A DNA stretch of 64,000 nt from Sipunculus nudus (GCA_026874595.1 CM049306.1:61324019-61388018), one strand, 5' to 3'. Shown: positions 48,000 to 60,850, counted from the stretch's first letter. Made by a program: numbers and translations. Notes: generated by a model from the letters alone, not told the origin.

Positions 48000-50675
48000 A
48001 TGGCTGACTTGGAGAGTCTAAGGAAAAAAGTTGAGGACCTACAACAGAAAGTAGATGAGGAGGGTGCCTCATCCACGCGTGTTATACAGACTCATCAAAG
48101 GTTACGTAGTTTCGATGGCACCTCGGGTGATGTAAATGAGTGGATTCTGGAAGTTGAGAGGGCACTTCGAATACAAGGCTTTAGAGGTAAGACTGCTGTC
48201 GACTTTATTGAAAGTCATTTAGAAGACCCTGCCCGATAGGAAGTGAGGTATGCAGATGAGTCTGATCGTAAAGATCCTAAGCAAGTCTTAAAGATTCTTC
48301 GCGATGCCTTTGGGGAAAAGTTGTCTACCACCCAACTTTTGACAGTATTCCATGCGAGGCACCAGCGAGAGGGAGAATCGCTGCGGGACTTCAGTCACGC
48401 CTTGATGGGACTTTTATCACGAGTCCAACGGGAGGACAGCTCCGCTGTCGCTGACCCTGATAAATTACTTAAGAACTGCTTTGCGGAAAAGGTTAAAGAT
48501 AAATATTTGCGACGTGATCTCAAGAAACTGGTGGAGGATAGGCCAGCCTTGACTTTCAAGGAAGTACGGAATTCGGCTATTCGCTGGACTGAGGAGACTC
48601 CTGGCTATCCAAATGATCATAATACAACATGGTTAGATGAGGATGCAGTGTATACCATTGGTGGTGCTGCAGCTCGCCACTCTCCATGTAGAGGAGGTAC
48701 AGTGACCACTCCTGTTAATACAGAGACTGAGCTGTCAACTTTACGTAAGACTGTCGAGTTACTAGGACAGCAAGTCCAGTCACTAGTTACGCTTCAAGAT
48801 CGGCAGCAGGAACAGATTAAGGCTCAGCAAGAACAAATCAACCAGCAACAGAAGATGATCACAACCTTATTTGATAACTTTTCTCGTCCAAGTACCCCTG
48901 TGCCTAGAACAGAGAATGGCAGAGGCCGTGGTGGATATTACCGAGGTGGACACAGATTTCGACGTGGTGGATATGATTCGCAACCTAATAGGAGAAACGA
49001 GCCCTCTAGTAGTGCAACAAACCAGACAGAACAGGCCCCTGTTTCCCTTAGCAATAATCAGATAGACGCTGATCTCACAGTGGAGATATCAAAGATTGCT
49101 GGACCTAGACCAACCATTACTGCTAAGTTTGCAGGTATAGAAGTTGCATGTTTAGTCGATACAGGTTCAGTAGTGACTACCATATCTGAAAGGTTTTTCA
49201 GAGACTGGATTTACAGTGAAGATGGACGGAATGTGTTGGAGCCAATTGAATGGCTCAAAGTCAGAGCGGCCAATGGCTTAGAGGTTCCCTACATTGGGCT
49301 TGCCATCCTTGACGTTGAATTAAATGGGAAGGTATTCCCTGATGTTGGTGTGCTTGTAGTTAGAGATACTCCTCACACTCTGGAGAGTCGGAAACAACTC
49401 CCTGGGCTGATTGGGACGAATGTCCTAAGTAACGTCAAAGACTTTGACAGTCTCATACACTTGGTTGAGGATAATCCAACAGAAGAGAAACCTCTTACTT
49501 TGAACTCGGTGCGCATTGCAGAAGTTCAGGAGATATGTATACCCCCTCAAAGTTTGACTGCTGTGCCAGTCACAGGTCCTCCAAGAAGGATAGTTTCGGT
49601 AGTGGAACCCCTTGAGGACAGACAACATCTTCCTGATGGATTGCAAGTAGCTCCCACAGTTGTCCAGCACCAACCGAGTTGTGTCCAGCTTATGAACTGT
49701 AGTGATGAGGTGATAAGAATTAAACCACGTACATTGATTGGAAGAGCACAAGAAGTGGACTCCATGGACGGTGAACATTTACGTGTAGGCTTATCCCATG
49801 AAGGAATAACTATAGAAAAAGACACCTCTGTAACTGAAAAAGACCACCATTGTGTTGACTCTGTACTCAACAAAATTGACTTTGATAATACGGAAATCTC
49901 GAAGGACAAGGTTACAAGTATGTTCAGGAAATATGAAGAGATCTTCTACAAGGAAGGATCAGAGTTGAGTGCGACCCCTCTGATACAGCATAGAATCGTA
50001 ACAGCTGATGATGAACCGATTGTACAACCATTTCGGCGCCTTTCGCCACATCTATGGCAGGAAGTGAAAGCTCACTTAGAGGAGTTAGTGCGGAAAGGTA
50101 TCATTTGCGAGAGTAATTCTCCATATGCCTCACCGATGGTGGTGGTACGAAAGAAATCAGGAGGTATTCGCCTATGCATTGACTATAGGAAACTGAATCA
50201 GAAAACTAGGAAGGATTCGTTTCCATTACCAAGAGTTGTTGAGTCTCTTGAAACACTTGGGAACTCAAAGGTCTATAGTACTTTAGATCTAGCAACAGCA
50301 TATGCTCAGGTTGAAGTAGCTCCTGAGGATCGTCACAAGACAGCGTTTGTAACACCAGCTGGATTATACGAACACATTAGAATGCCATTTGGGTTAGTCT
50401 CGGCACCAGCTACTTGGCAACGCTTGATGACTATGATATTCAGGGATGATCTCTATTCCTCTCTTCTAGTATACTTGGACGACATAGTAATCTTCTCCAA
50501 GTCTTACGAGGAACATTTGGTCCACTTGGAAAATGTTTTCCAAAAGTTGCAGAAAAATCAGCTCAAACTTTCTCTTGATAAATGTCAGTTCTTCAAGACG
50601 GAAATAAAATACCTGGGATGTGATCTCGGAGCAAGGTATTTGGCCCGATCCAGGCAAACTTGCATGTGTCGCTGA
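48000..50675 (+). pseudogene. gypsy gag-protease-RT frame with internal stop
   Basis: The ATG at 48000 starts a Gag with an N-terminal coiled coil (MADLESLRKKVEDLQQKV), a capsid-like helical region, and an RG-rich tail (RGRGGYYRGG) instead of a visible CCHC zinc knuckle. A TAG at 48237-48239 interrupts Gag at codon 80; the same frame resumes at once. The aspartic protease motif DTGS lies at 49158-49169. The reverse transcriptase carries the YLDD catalytic box at 50472-50483 and conserved flanks (RLCIDYRKLN, MPFGLVSAPATWQRLM). The frame ends at 50675 through a shift near 50620-50640, after which the downstream frame carries the continuation. The stop could be mutation or, less likely, programmed readthrough. 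Confidence 0.9.
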
Positions 50676-52224
50676 TTGGCCACGTCCAGACAGCTTAAAA
50701 GCCCTTCGTCAGTTTCTAGGGTTTAGCTCGTTCTACCGGCGGTTCTTAACAGGATTTGCAGCCAAGGTCAAACCATTGAATGACCTTGTTGCTGTTTTAA
50801 TTGCCAAACAGAAGGTCAAGCGGCAGAAAGTGCACATCAGAGAGTGGAGTATTGAGTGCGAGAGGGCATTCCAAGAGGTGAAGCAAGCAATAGTTTCTGC
50901 ACCGGTATTGGCATTTGCTGATTTTTCCTTACCCTTCATTGTTGAGACTGATGCGTCCTTTTCAGGATTAGCTGCTGTATTGAGCCAGGTTCAAGACGGT
51001 AAAAAGAGAGCAGTAGCATATGCTAGTCGCGGACTCCGCCAGCATGAGAGGAATATGAACCGTTACAGTTCGAAAAAGTTAGAACTGCTAGCCCTCAAGT
51101 GGGCAATCACAGAAAAATTTCGAGAATACCTACAATACTCATCTTTCACTGTACTGACGGATAACAATCCTCTTACCAATCTATTGAAGCAGAACAAGCT
51201 AAATGCTGTGGAGCAGCGTTGGGTTAACGATCTCGCAGGTTTTGATTTTGAAATCATCTACCGCCCAGGCAAAAGGAGTGGAAATGTGGATGCACTGTCT
51301 CGTCAGACAGACAGGCCTTGGGACCAGAATTGCGATAGACTAGTTAATGTAGGAGCATGGCCTGAAATCCATGCCATGGAAGCATTATGTGAGGATAACT
51401 TTGAACAGATCTCACATGAGCAAGAGGAAAATCAGGATTGCTCTGTGATGGCACAAACCACACTGATACCAGGTGACTTGCAGTTAGCTATGTGTAGAGA
51501 GGAGATGTCAAACTCTCATCACCTGGAGATGCAGGCTACTGAGGTGAATGTATTGCCCTGTCTCTCAACTGAGAAACTGATGGATTTACAGAGGAAGGAT
51601 CCTGTTATAGGCATTTTCTTGAAGAGCTGGGACAAAGATTGTAAACCACCTTATGTCGAACTAAGAAGGTTAGCATTGGAAGTACAGCTTCTCTTTCGCC
51701 AATGGCATCGACTTGAGACACATGATGGAGTATTATATAGATGTGTGGAGGACCCTAAACTTGGAAAGCTGAGGCAACTAGTATTGCCAGCTGAACTTAG
51801 ACCAGAAGTGCTAGAAGGACTCCATGATAAGAATGGCCACCAGGGTCTTGAGCGGACCACCCAGTTAATTCGAACAAGATGTTATTGGCCCAAAATGTCT
51901 TTTCATATAGCACAATGGTTGGCACAGTGTAAACGTTGTGCTTTGGCTAACCCCGAGCGAGTCAAAACACCTTTGGGTACGATAGTGGCAAGAGAACCTT
52001 TGGACATTATAGCCATAGATTTCACAGTACTAGAGCCAGCTTCAGATGGCCGGGAAAATGTTCTTGTGATAACCGATGTTTTCTCGAAGTGGACGGTGGC
52101 AATACCAACACGAGACCAAAAGGCAACGACCATGGCACGCGTCCTAAGCCGAGAATGGTTTGCACGTTATGGAGTACCTAAACGTATTCATAGTGACAAA
52201 GGTAGATCTTTTGAAGGACTTTGA
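50620..52224 (+). pseudogene. gypsy RNase H and truncated integrase frame
   Basis: It lies in the +1 frame relative to the upstream RT and overlaps its last 56 bases. It begins with the conserved RT-tail region (LRQFLGFSSFYRRF), then RNase H with the TDAS motif at 50947-50958 and a chromatographic run to DALSRQ. The integrase zinc-binding H-H-C-C residues are His 51823, His 51838, Cys 51928 and Cys 51937. Two catalytic aspartates of the D,D-35-E triad are present (52018 and 52195). The frame stops at 52222 just after the second Asp, so the catalytic Glu and the whole C-terminal domain are missing. Only about 200 bp separate this point from the 3' LTR, pointing to an internal deletion. Confidence 0.9.
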
Positions 52225-52409
52225 TCGTTGAGATACGACAATGAGTGTCAGTGTATAAGTCGTGTTTCGCATTCAAGTAATTTGTTTGTAATATGTCGCC
52301 AAATCGTAGTTTTGTCTTCTCTCTGGATCCTGGTTCTTTCTAGTGAATCCAGCGATCTCATGAGGAAATTATTTTGTCGATTTCTGTCCAGAGGACCGGA
52401 CAGTGATAT

Positions 52410-52417
52410 GAGAGGGG
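52410..52417 (+). promoter_or_regulatory. Polypurine tract before 3' LTR
   Basis: GAGAGGGG precedes the 3' LTR by four bases (TGTG). Since tracts usually abut the LTR, the true LTR start may be 'TGTGTGTGACC' at 52418. Confidence 0.6.
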
Positions 52418-52421
52418 TGTG

Positions 52422-53744
52422 TGTGACCGTCTCGCTGGATTCGGACAAACCCCCGTATATTTGGTTATTTTTGTACTGTGCTGCCACCTTGTTTAGGAGC
52501 CGGTTGTCAGTCGCCAGTCTACTAATTCTGCCAACCAGCGCCATCTGCTGGGGAGTTTCTGTGAAATGACCCTTTTTTGTGAACGCTCAGCTCGTTGAGA
52601 CGTCTCCTGCTGTTTTGCCGCTCTAGAACAAAGGTTTTACGCCGACTTGCGGTAAGAATGACTTTTTCCAGGCGATCTTCGTATTGCAAGCTATTTCCAG
52701 TCATTGTTTTGATATGTCCAATTTGTTGAATGACGGTGTGTCAGCTGGCACCCAGATTCATGATGTTCACAAGTTTGGAACTGCGTAGTTAAACCGCCAT
52801 TTTGTGATTGGATTGCAGGCTGCAGAATGTTGCACTTGACGATAGTCGTGCCTCGCCTTAATGACGTCCAGTGGTCCCACCCTTAGAAACCTGCTAACCG
52901 CGGTTCGTAATATTTGATACAATTCTAATCTTTCATGGTGTATGTATGGGGTATGATGAGACGTGACGTCATCAGATATGCTTAAAGGTATATTTCAGCT
53001 AGGTCTTGTAGTGTAATTAGAACATTTGGTAGATTTATGTCATGATGACCTAGATACTCCTTAATTAGTGATACTCTTAAATGGTCTGGTCATATGTAAT
53101 ATATGGTCTATGAAACATAACCTGGTGTACTATATGGTATCATTCCAACAACTCAGTATTGTTTAATACAGATGTGTAAGTATTTAAGACTGTTTTAAGT
53201 GTACTTAGTATTGTCTATTAATGTATTTTGTTTAGGTGGACTAATTTGGGATTAGTTCTCATTGTCACTCTTATGTCAAGGTTACATGGGTGTATTTGTT
53301 TCGCACATTGTGGATGGATAGTAATAGTTGAATCTCTATGAGCATTATTGTGAGATAACATATATATATCACATATATTGCAGTATAACCCCATTACCTT
53401 GCCACCCATTCTGTTTGTTTTAAGCTCAACATCTGTACAGTCTAACCCAGTTGTTTGACCTGCTTTGTTTATTAGTAGTTATCTTGCCCCAATGAAGTTT
53501 TCCTGTACAGTAACAGAGTTATATGAAGATAACAATAGGATATATCTTGAATTATATGGAATCTGAGGTCACACTACTTTGCTTAAGGATACTACAGTGA
53601 CTCGGTAAATGTTTTATTTCTTTATTATCATATGTTTATCAGGGTTTCCTGTGCTGTCCTGAGTTTTATGTAACCAATACGACAGAATAAATCTTTGTCA
53701 ACCTTTGCTGGTTGTCTGTCTCAGTCCATGGGGATTCGGCCACA
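52422..53744 (+). repeat. 3' LTR of gypsy element (1323 bp)
   Basis: About 99% identical to 44705-46028; by eye I count seven substitutions and one single-base indel. The AATAAA copy lies at 53686-53691. Confidence 0.95.
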
Positions 53745-53749
53745 TATAT

Positions 53750-54094
53750 CAACATGTTACAAACGACTGAATGTTTGGACTTTCGAGTTAATAGCCAAAT
53801 GTTGAAGAAATATAAATACTTTAGCCGGCCACACATGAACCCACACTCTACATGAAACAACCCTTGACTACTTTTTGCAAAGACAGTTAAGAGAACAGTA
53901 GTTGAAGAACAGAAAATCCTCATATTTTTTTTTGGTGAATGGTTGCCTAAAAATGTCCTCTTTACTTTGCATATTTAAAAATGTTCTCAGTATGGAAGGG
54001 AGTACCCGTATACCTGTAATTAACCTTTCAAATGAACATGGCTTTAGATTTATTTATAGGCTAAAAAAAAATTACATATGTAGTAACAATATAA

Positions 54095-54140
<46 letters not shown>

Positions 54141-55506
54141 TTAAAGTTATATAATATTGCATATATGTATTGTTTAATACCAATCAACCGCTAACTTGTA
54201 GATTAGCGCCCGCCTGTTCTGGAATTTCTGAATCTGCCACAGTTCACGGTGAAATGACTGTACAAAAAATTAACACATATGAACTGAATTCCACAAAATT
54301 AAAGAATGGAATCGAACTTCTATTTATCGATACATCCGATAGCAAATATATATATAATATATAAACTTTATTTATTTTACATGTGGCTCAGGTGGTCGTA
54401 GTCAGTACTGTCTATAGGTGGAGGAAACCATCAGCCGTGGACGGGCTACTACAACCCACTCTCATAGCCACGCCAGGGATCGAATCCGGTTCGCCAGCGG
54501 AGAGAGCCGAAGGACTGTCCGTGCAGGCTGATTTTGATATTGATCTTGCTAAGCGTTTGTATTTTTTTAACTTGACCCCCAAAAAATCTATTCCTTGAAA
54601 ATTATTCGAGCATTAATTAATATGAACCAATCAATATTTTGAAATCAATTTATTTGATTATCATTTAACTATTTTTAAGATTCAGGGACAATGAACTTGA
54701 AATCAATTAATTACATACTCAAAACAATTGGGAGTGACATTCGCTTAAGTACCGCATAAATTTGTCGGCTAGAAGAAGGAAAATGGCATCATTAAGCACC
54801 GTAATCTATCAAATAAGTTGATTTTGGGTTGAAACCTTTCTTCCTATTTCAACTAAGAGTTCATATTCTGCTTTCATTGTAAAATTTTGCACATAAATAT
54901 GAAATTTTATAATAATCGGAAAATATATCGACCGAAAGGATAATATTAAATAATAATCAAATAGATGATCTCATTATTTGTGATCCTCCTGTATTTACCG
55001 TGTATATTTTCCATGATATAGCTGCCAGCTTTGTGAATGGACGTGTACTTCGTCTTCAAGACGTCAAGGACGGAGGGGTTAAAGAGTATTTAATGTATTC
55101 TTCAGAACTTGTGTATCCTTGTATTATGTTCCTATTTCGTTTTCACTTAGCGGGCATAATAATTGTTATTTGTTCCGGTATGTTACATTAGAATTTAGCA
55201 TAATCCGCCTTTGCAACATCGAAACACTTCCGCGTGCGAGAGCAGTCATGATTAATACAGATTTCATTGACCTCAAGCATACGATGTTTATTGTGCACTT
55301 ATCTTATCACCAGCTGTTGAACGCTTTATGGATCAACCTTTCATTGTTATTCATCTGAAGTAAAAACGCACATGGTCGCATTATAATGAACTAAACATAG
55401 AGCCTAACCCATTATGTTACCTTATTGAAAGCTTTGAACGGGTCAATACAAGAGCAATATTTATCCCTTAGTCCAATTAAAACCTCAAAAGAGAGGAATT
55501 TGTACT

Positions 55507-55544
<38 letters not shown>

Positions 55545-56230
55545 CGGCGAAAAGTTATTCATACCTAGTGTGGCCTTTTAGGCTGCCTCACACATCGCTA
55601 ATGTCACCCTGATGTGTCCCAAAGAAGTCTGCCAAAACGGCGAATCAGAATCGGCGAGGTGCCGGATAATCCACGGAGTATTCACGGAGAAATTTCGGTT
55701 TTTTTTTATATGGACTGATAGTTTAAAATAATCATTAAATCACTTGAAATTTGCAACTTTATTTCTCGTTACATAATTCTTCACTGTTATATGATCGACG
55801 TAATTAATAAACTTAAATTAATAAAAGAAAAAACCCCATTCAATTATATGTTTAACAGTTAACTGTGCAAAACCATGCAGGTGTATAAAATTCCAGTGTA
55901 TAAAATTCTGGCTGTTAATAGGGCACAAATTGTAACCGTTGGATCTAGAATCATCTATCTGTACATATAATAATATAATAAACAAATTATACTTTTACCT
56001 ACATTTATTGATTGATAAAAAAAATCACCATTATTAGTGAACAAATAAAAGTAGAAATACAAATATTCGACTCAATACACACGTAAAGCTAAAGAATTAA
56101 CTTGACAAAAGGATAAAATAAAAAAATGAAAAAAAGTAAATATTGTGATTACAGTTATGAAGTTATTACGTTTATACAGAATACTATACCTTTCTTACCT
56201 CTTTCTGACCGTAACAATAAAGAGAAAACA
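53750..56230. other. Intergenic AT-rich sequence with microsatellites
   Basis: TA repeats at 54095-54140 and a CA repeat at 55511-55541. At 54383-54500 a tRNA-like word GGATTCGATCC on the minus strand hints at a SINE fragment. No gene was supported. Confidence 0.5.
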
Positions 56231-56238
56231 ATAAAGAA

Positions 56239-57100
56239 CAAGTGGCCCATGGGCCATGACGCTCAGCTTTATTCAAAGAACCTTGAACAATGGGTAACAT
56301 GACTCCCACAGTGCTCAAAATCATGCATTTTGCAAATAGACCTTAGATATGGGTTACAGTGGCCTTATTCTACATCCCGCTGCTTATACCTTTTGTGCCC
56401 ATCTGACTTATAGAGTATTAATATCATGTTCTTTCACACGGCTGGCAGAATATAGGTCACAGTGACATTAATTCAGGTTTCCATGAAACTTTTACAGGAA
56501 CCTCCCTGAATCCTAATCAAATTAAAAGTTTCCATGTCCAGCTGAAACCAATTATACAAATCTGTCCTATAGGGTGCTAAAATCATGTTCTTTCACATAT
56601 TTTGCAGAAAATATGTCAGTATGACCTAATTTAATGTTTCCAATGAGATTTGTCTATGACCTCCCGGATGTACAGATAGATGATTCTAGATCCAACGGTT
56701 ACAATTTGTGCCCTATTAACAGCCAGACTGCTTCCTTTGAAGGTCTTAAAATAGAGAAAAATAATGCGTAAAAATCGAAAAAAAATGTAAGTGGCGCCAT
56801 TAGTCAACAGGAACTGATGAAACACTCCATGATCAATATGCATACATTTAATCATGGCGATCAATGCATTAGTTGTTCTGATACTGGAGCATTTGTATCT
56901 AAATAATAATTATTCTGGGGGTAATTACGAGTCCTATAGCTCGGAGGATAAGGGTAACAGAGACCTAATTTCAGGTTTCTAAGGAGATTTTTCATGGATC
57001 TCCCTGGGTGTCAAGTTAGAAGATTCTTGATGCAGTGGTTACAATTTGTGCACTGTTAACGAGCGGACAGACGGACAGGCAGGCAGACAGACGGACGGAC
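56239..57100 (+). repeat. Dispersed element copy B
   Basis: The left end ACAAGTGGCCCATGGGCCAT and the right end 'GGACAGACGGACAGGCAGGC' match copies A and C. The interior shares 'GGTTACAATTTGTGC' and 'GATCAATGCATTAGTT' with copy A. A 33-bp direct repeat with one mismatch (56284 and 57107) brackets most of it. Confidence 0.6.
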
Positions 57101-57179
57101 AAACAGAACAATGGGTAACCTGACTCCCACAGTGCTCAATTCAGTCTAGTATAATAATAAGAAAGCACAGGTAAGAATT

Positions 57180-58476
57180 ACTCCGGATTTGCACACTGAT
57201 GAATTTCCAGTTTGTTCTGGTATACACCAGGTTGATCCCTTGTCACCAACAATATTTAATATATGTCCGAATGAGATGTTACGAATTATCAATTCGCTCA
57301 ACATGGGGATTACTTGTGGCTTTACTAAAAAAAGGATATTACTATTCGCTGACCTTGCTCTAGTGGCACCGACTGCCAGGTATGTAATCCATTTCCCTGA
57401 TTGCACAAAATCGCTTACTCCGTCCAAATTTAATCTAAATTGGTCGAATTTAAAAGTTGTCAAGGAATATAAATATTTAGGGTTTTATCTTTCGTAGCAT
57501 ATGGATTATAAAACTGGAAGTGATGTTTTATTAGACGCTGGTTCAAGAGCACCTTGGAATTTAATTTCAAATTTAAATATTAAAAAAAAGTTTCTTATTA
57601 TTCTTATATTAAACTTTATCACAGTGCCGTAGCACCAGTGCTTGATCATGCTTGCGAGGTATGGGTCACTGTAAATCCCCAACTGTTGAAAAAGTTCAGA
57701 ACAAAGCTATAACTATTTTCTAGGAGTTCATAAATCATGTCCCATTCTAGGTTTAACTGGGGATATGGATTGGGTCCCCGGTTTAGAAAGGCGCCAGATG
57801 AATATACTGATATTTTGGAATATGCTCATAATAATGGACGAAGAAAGGCTTGAAACAATTTTTCAACATGGACCGGGAGTTTAGATATAACAACTGGTCA
57901 GCTTAAGAAGAAGAAATTCTAGATATAGAGAATGTGTCGCATATTATTGCTCAGGGGTTATTGTGTCGCATTGAAACTGTTGAAAAAAACTACGATAATT
58001 CTACGAATCTTAAGTGAAATTAAAGCCAAAACTAAGAACATAGGCATTACTCAGATCTTCATTCTGTACCTAATCTTGCATCATTCACTATTTAACGCGA
58101 GAAAATAGATCCTTAATGGCACAGTTTAGGTGTGGAATCTTCCCATTAGAAATTGAAGCTGGGAGTTTTAAAAGTATTAGAGACGCAAACACAGGTAAAA
58201 TTATAAGATGTAAACCCGTGTAAAGAATATGCACCATGTGTGACAATTCAGTTGAAGATAAAATCCATTTTATACGCTCATGTCCTAAATATTATGAAAT
58301 CAGGGAGGATCTTCACAAATCTATTCTTAAAAGTGAAAGAGTTGTTAGGATTATCTCCTAAAAGTCAATTTATATACCTGCTTCAAAACTGTGTTAAAGA
58401 AGTCAGTGACTTTGTAGCCAAATCATGGGAGATAAGAAAGAACTGTTTGTATGCCTGTACTACCATTTTCGACTAG
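57180..58476 (+). pseudogene. Non-LTR retrotransposon (LINE) reverse transcriptase relic
   Basis: The frame at 57189-57497 reads as an RT palm fragment: HTDEFPVCSGIHQVDPLSP recalls the 'GI(R/K)QGDPLSP.LFN' block, and FADLALVAPT stands in place of the YADD catalytic box with its second Asp lost. KEYKYLGFYLS follows, typical of the region after the palm. Further fragments in other frames end near 58230-58476 with a C-x2-C-x8-H-x4-C-type zinc-knuckle segment (CTMCDNSVEDKIHFIRSCP), as in many invertebrate LINE C-termini. Stops, shifts and deletions show that it is long dead. I did not assign a clade. Confidence 0.75.
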
Positions 58477-58479
58477 AGT

Positions 58480-59000
58480 ACAGGATGTCATTTTAACCCC
58501 TGCGAGGATTGGGTACTATAAGCAGATATTAACTGTATTTCTTTTTGTTTTATTGTACATGACACAAAAAATATTCATGTATTCATTTAAACACATTTAC
58601 ACATGAAACCACTTATTGCTTTTTTTGTTATCACAAGCAATCATATCGTTAAACAATCTGCTAATACACCCACATTCAGTTCCAATGTTATAATTACATT
58701 TAGGCTTTGGTATTCTCCGAGACAATTTTTTTTGGTAAATGGTGAAAATGTCTGAAGGGAAAAAGAAACTAAGACTTTTTTTAGTTAATTCCTGGATGTA
58801 AACAAAATTTCGTAGTGCAGTTGAGGAGTGAATTAGGTTTTCATGCATCATTCAAAATCAGACTCTTGTATTCTTCAGGGGGGATTCACTGGTACAATCG
58901 ATAGCTCATTAAAGAGCGTGTGCAGTTCCTGTTGTAACGGCTTTATTATTCTGAGAGAAATGACTGAGACAGATTTTAAAGCGTTATAAGGCTGTAAATT
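58480..59000. other. Intergenic sequence, no feature seen
   Basis: AT-rich, with no supported frame. Confidence 0.4.
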
Positions 59001-59006
59001 CTATAT

Positions 59007-59892
59007 GCAAATCTTCCTCCAGGACATTCTCCTCCTCACCCTCCTCAGCACCTCCTGCATGTCAATCTTCCTCCAGCACTTTGTCCTCCTCAACCTCCTC
59101 AGCACCTCCTGCATGTCAATCTTCCTCCAGCACATTCTCCTCTCCACACCATTCTAAGCACCTTCTGCATGTCAATCTTCCTCCAGAACTTTGTCCTTTT
59201 CACCCTCCTCAGCACCTCCTTTATGTCAATCTTCCTCCAGCAGATTCTCCTCCTCACACTCCTCAGCACCTCCTGCATGTCAATCTTCCTCAAGCACAAT
59301 GTCCTCCTCACACCATTCTAAGCACCTTCTGCATGTCAATCTTCCTCCAGCACTTTGTCCTTTTCACCCTCCTCAGCACCTCCTGCATGTCAATCTTCCT
59401 CCGGCACATTCTCCTCCTAACCCTCCTCTGCACCTCCTGCATGTCAATCTTCCTCCAGCACATTCTCCTCCTCACACCATTCTAAGCACCTTCTGCATGT
59501 CAATCTTCCTCCAGCACTTTGTCCTTTTCACCCTCCTCAGCACCTCCTGCATGTCAATCTTCCTCCGGCACATTCTCCTCCTCATCCTCCTCAGCACCTC
59601 CTGCATGTCAATCTTCCTCCGGCACATTCTCCTCCTCATCCTCCTCAGCACCTCCTGCATGTCAATCTTCCTCCAGCACATTCTCCTCCTAACCCTCCTC
59701 TGCACCTCCTGCATGTCAATCTTCCTCCAGCACATTCTCCTCCTCACACCATTCTAAGCACCTTCTGCATGTCAATCTTCCTCCAGCACTTTGTCCTTTT
59801 CACCCTCCTCAGCACCTCCTGCATGTCAATTCTTTTCCGGAACTTTCTGCTCCTTTCACTCTCTTCAGCACCACCTGCATGTCAATCTTCCA
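59007..59892. repeat. 54-bp minisatellite, about 16 units
   Basis: The unit 'CCTCCTGCATGTCAATCTTC' plus 'CTCCAGCACATTCTCCTCCTCACCCTCCTCAGCA' has a 54-bp period, a multiple of three, so frames stay open on both strands. Plus frames read as C-M-S-I-F-L-Q-H-type repeats, and the minus frame as basic 18-residue repeats (RKIDMQEVLRR). A longer period appears through a variant unit with 'CACCATTCTAAGCACCTTC' at about 59150, 59310, 59480 and 59755. I regard the frames as by-products of the array. Confidence 0.9.
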
Positions 59893-60850
59893 TATTACTA
59901 CTGCAATACATGCCTATAGCCTCATCTCAACTTATGATAAAAAGGCGCAGTTAATATACATTATAATTAGTTTATAATATCATAAGACACAGATGGATAT
60001 CTTGACATTAGTTATCTTTATTAAACCTAAGGGAGTATAAAGATTCAAGCGCCTGTTTTGTAATGTAGCCCTTAGTCATGCATAATAACTGTATCGTAAG
60101 TGCTTCTTGCTTACGACATAGGATACGATACGATTTCGCAATTTCCTATCATAACGTCTTATCGTAAATACACAAGATGTGTATCGCATTTTCCCGTACA
60201 TTATACGAATTTCGTTTAAAAGTGGATGGGATAATTACACTAAATACTGATCAGCAACATGGCTGCCCATGAATAAGTAGGTTCTATATATCGCAGTAAA
60301 TTGGCTTTATGCGCTTGGCAGCCGTATTTTTAGAAGGCGACAAAGAAGATTCACCGGACGGGAGACTAGGACATTCTGGGTAGGGCTCGGCTCATGAGGC
60401 GGATTTACGATTGCCAGAACTTTACGAAACGAAGAAATACGATACGATACGAAGAAAGATCTTATGACTTCGTATCGTATTTCAACATGCACGTTCCGAT
60501 TGGCTGCCAATAACCCAGGATTTCGTGTCGTATCCTGCTTCGTATCAGATCGCATCCAGATTTCTTAACGTGTATTAGATATCGTAACCATTTCTTATGG
60601 ATTAGTAGTAATTCGTGGCATTTACTTCGTGCATTGTACCGGTTAATATCCCACTCAGCGCTGCGATTTTCTCCGAAGTACGACATACCACGAGTTATAT
60701 ATAACCTACGATATTTGACAATTCATAGCAGCGGAAAAAAAAAACAGTTTTGAATCGACTCAGAATCGCACGAAACTGATACGAACTAACAATTCACGAC
60801 TTGCAACGAAGAGCAAAGAAGATAAAAAAAAATATACCACTTCGTAGCGC
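59893..60850. other. Region rich in TACGATACG-type words
   Basis: Words such as 'ATACGATACGA' and 'TCGTATCGTAT' recur at about 60118, 60436, 60468 and 60528. A perfect 14-bp inverted repeat is formed by 60434-60447 and 60470-60483. This is probably a decayed MITE. No gene was supported. Confidence 0.45.

Larger units (their letters stand above)
44705..53744 (+). mobile_element. Ty3/gypsy LTR retrotransposon, full-length but defective
   Basis: Two long terminal repeats flank a 6.4-kb interior coding gag, aspartic protease, reverse transcriptase, RNase H and a truncated integrase in the gypsy order (IN after RT/RNase H). TATA (44701-44704) and TATA (53745-53748) directly flank it and may be the target duplication, although the site is within TA-rich DNA. 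The LTRs differ at only about eight places in 1.32 kb, so the insertion is recent. An in-frame stop in gag, a frameshift after the RT core and loss of the integrase end make it non-autonomous. I could not assign it to a clade. Confidence 0.95.

Noticed and set aside
59081-59757. Frames of 134 and 188 codons
   Set aside because: They are generated by the 54-bp minisatellite.
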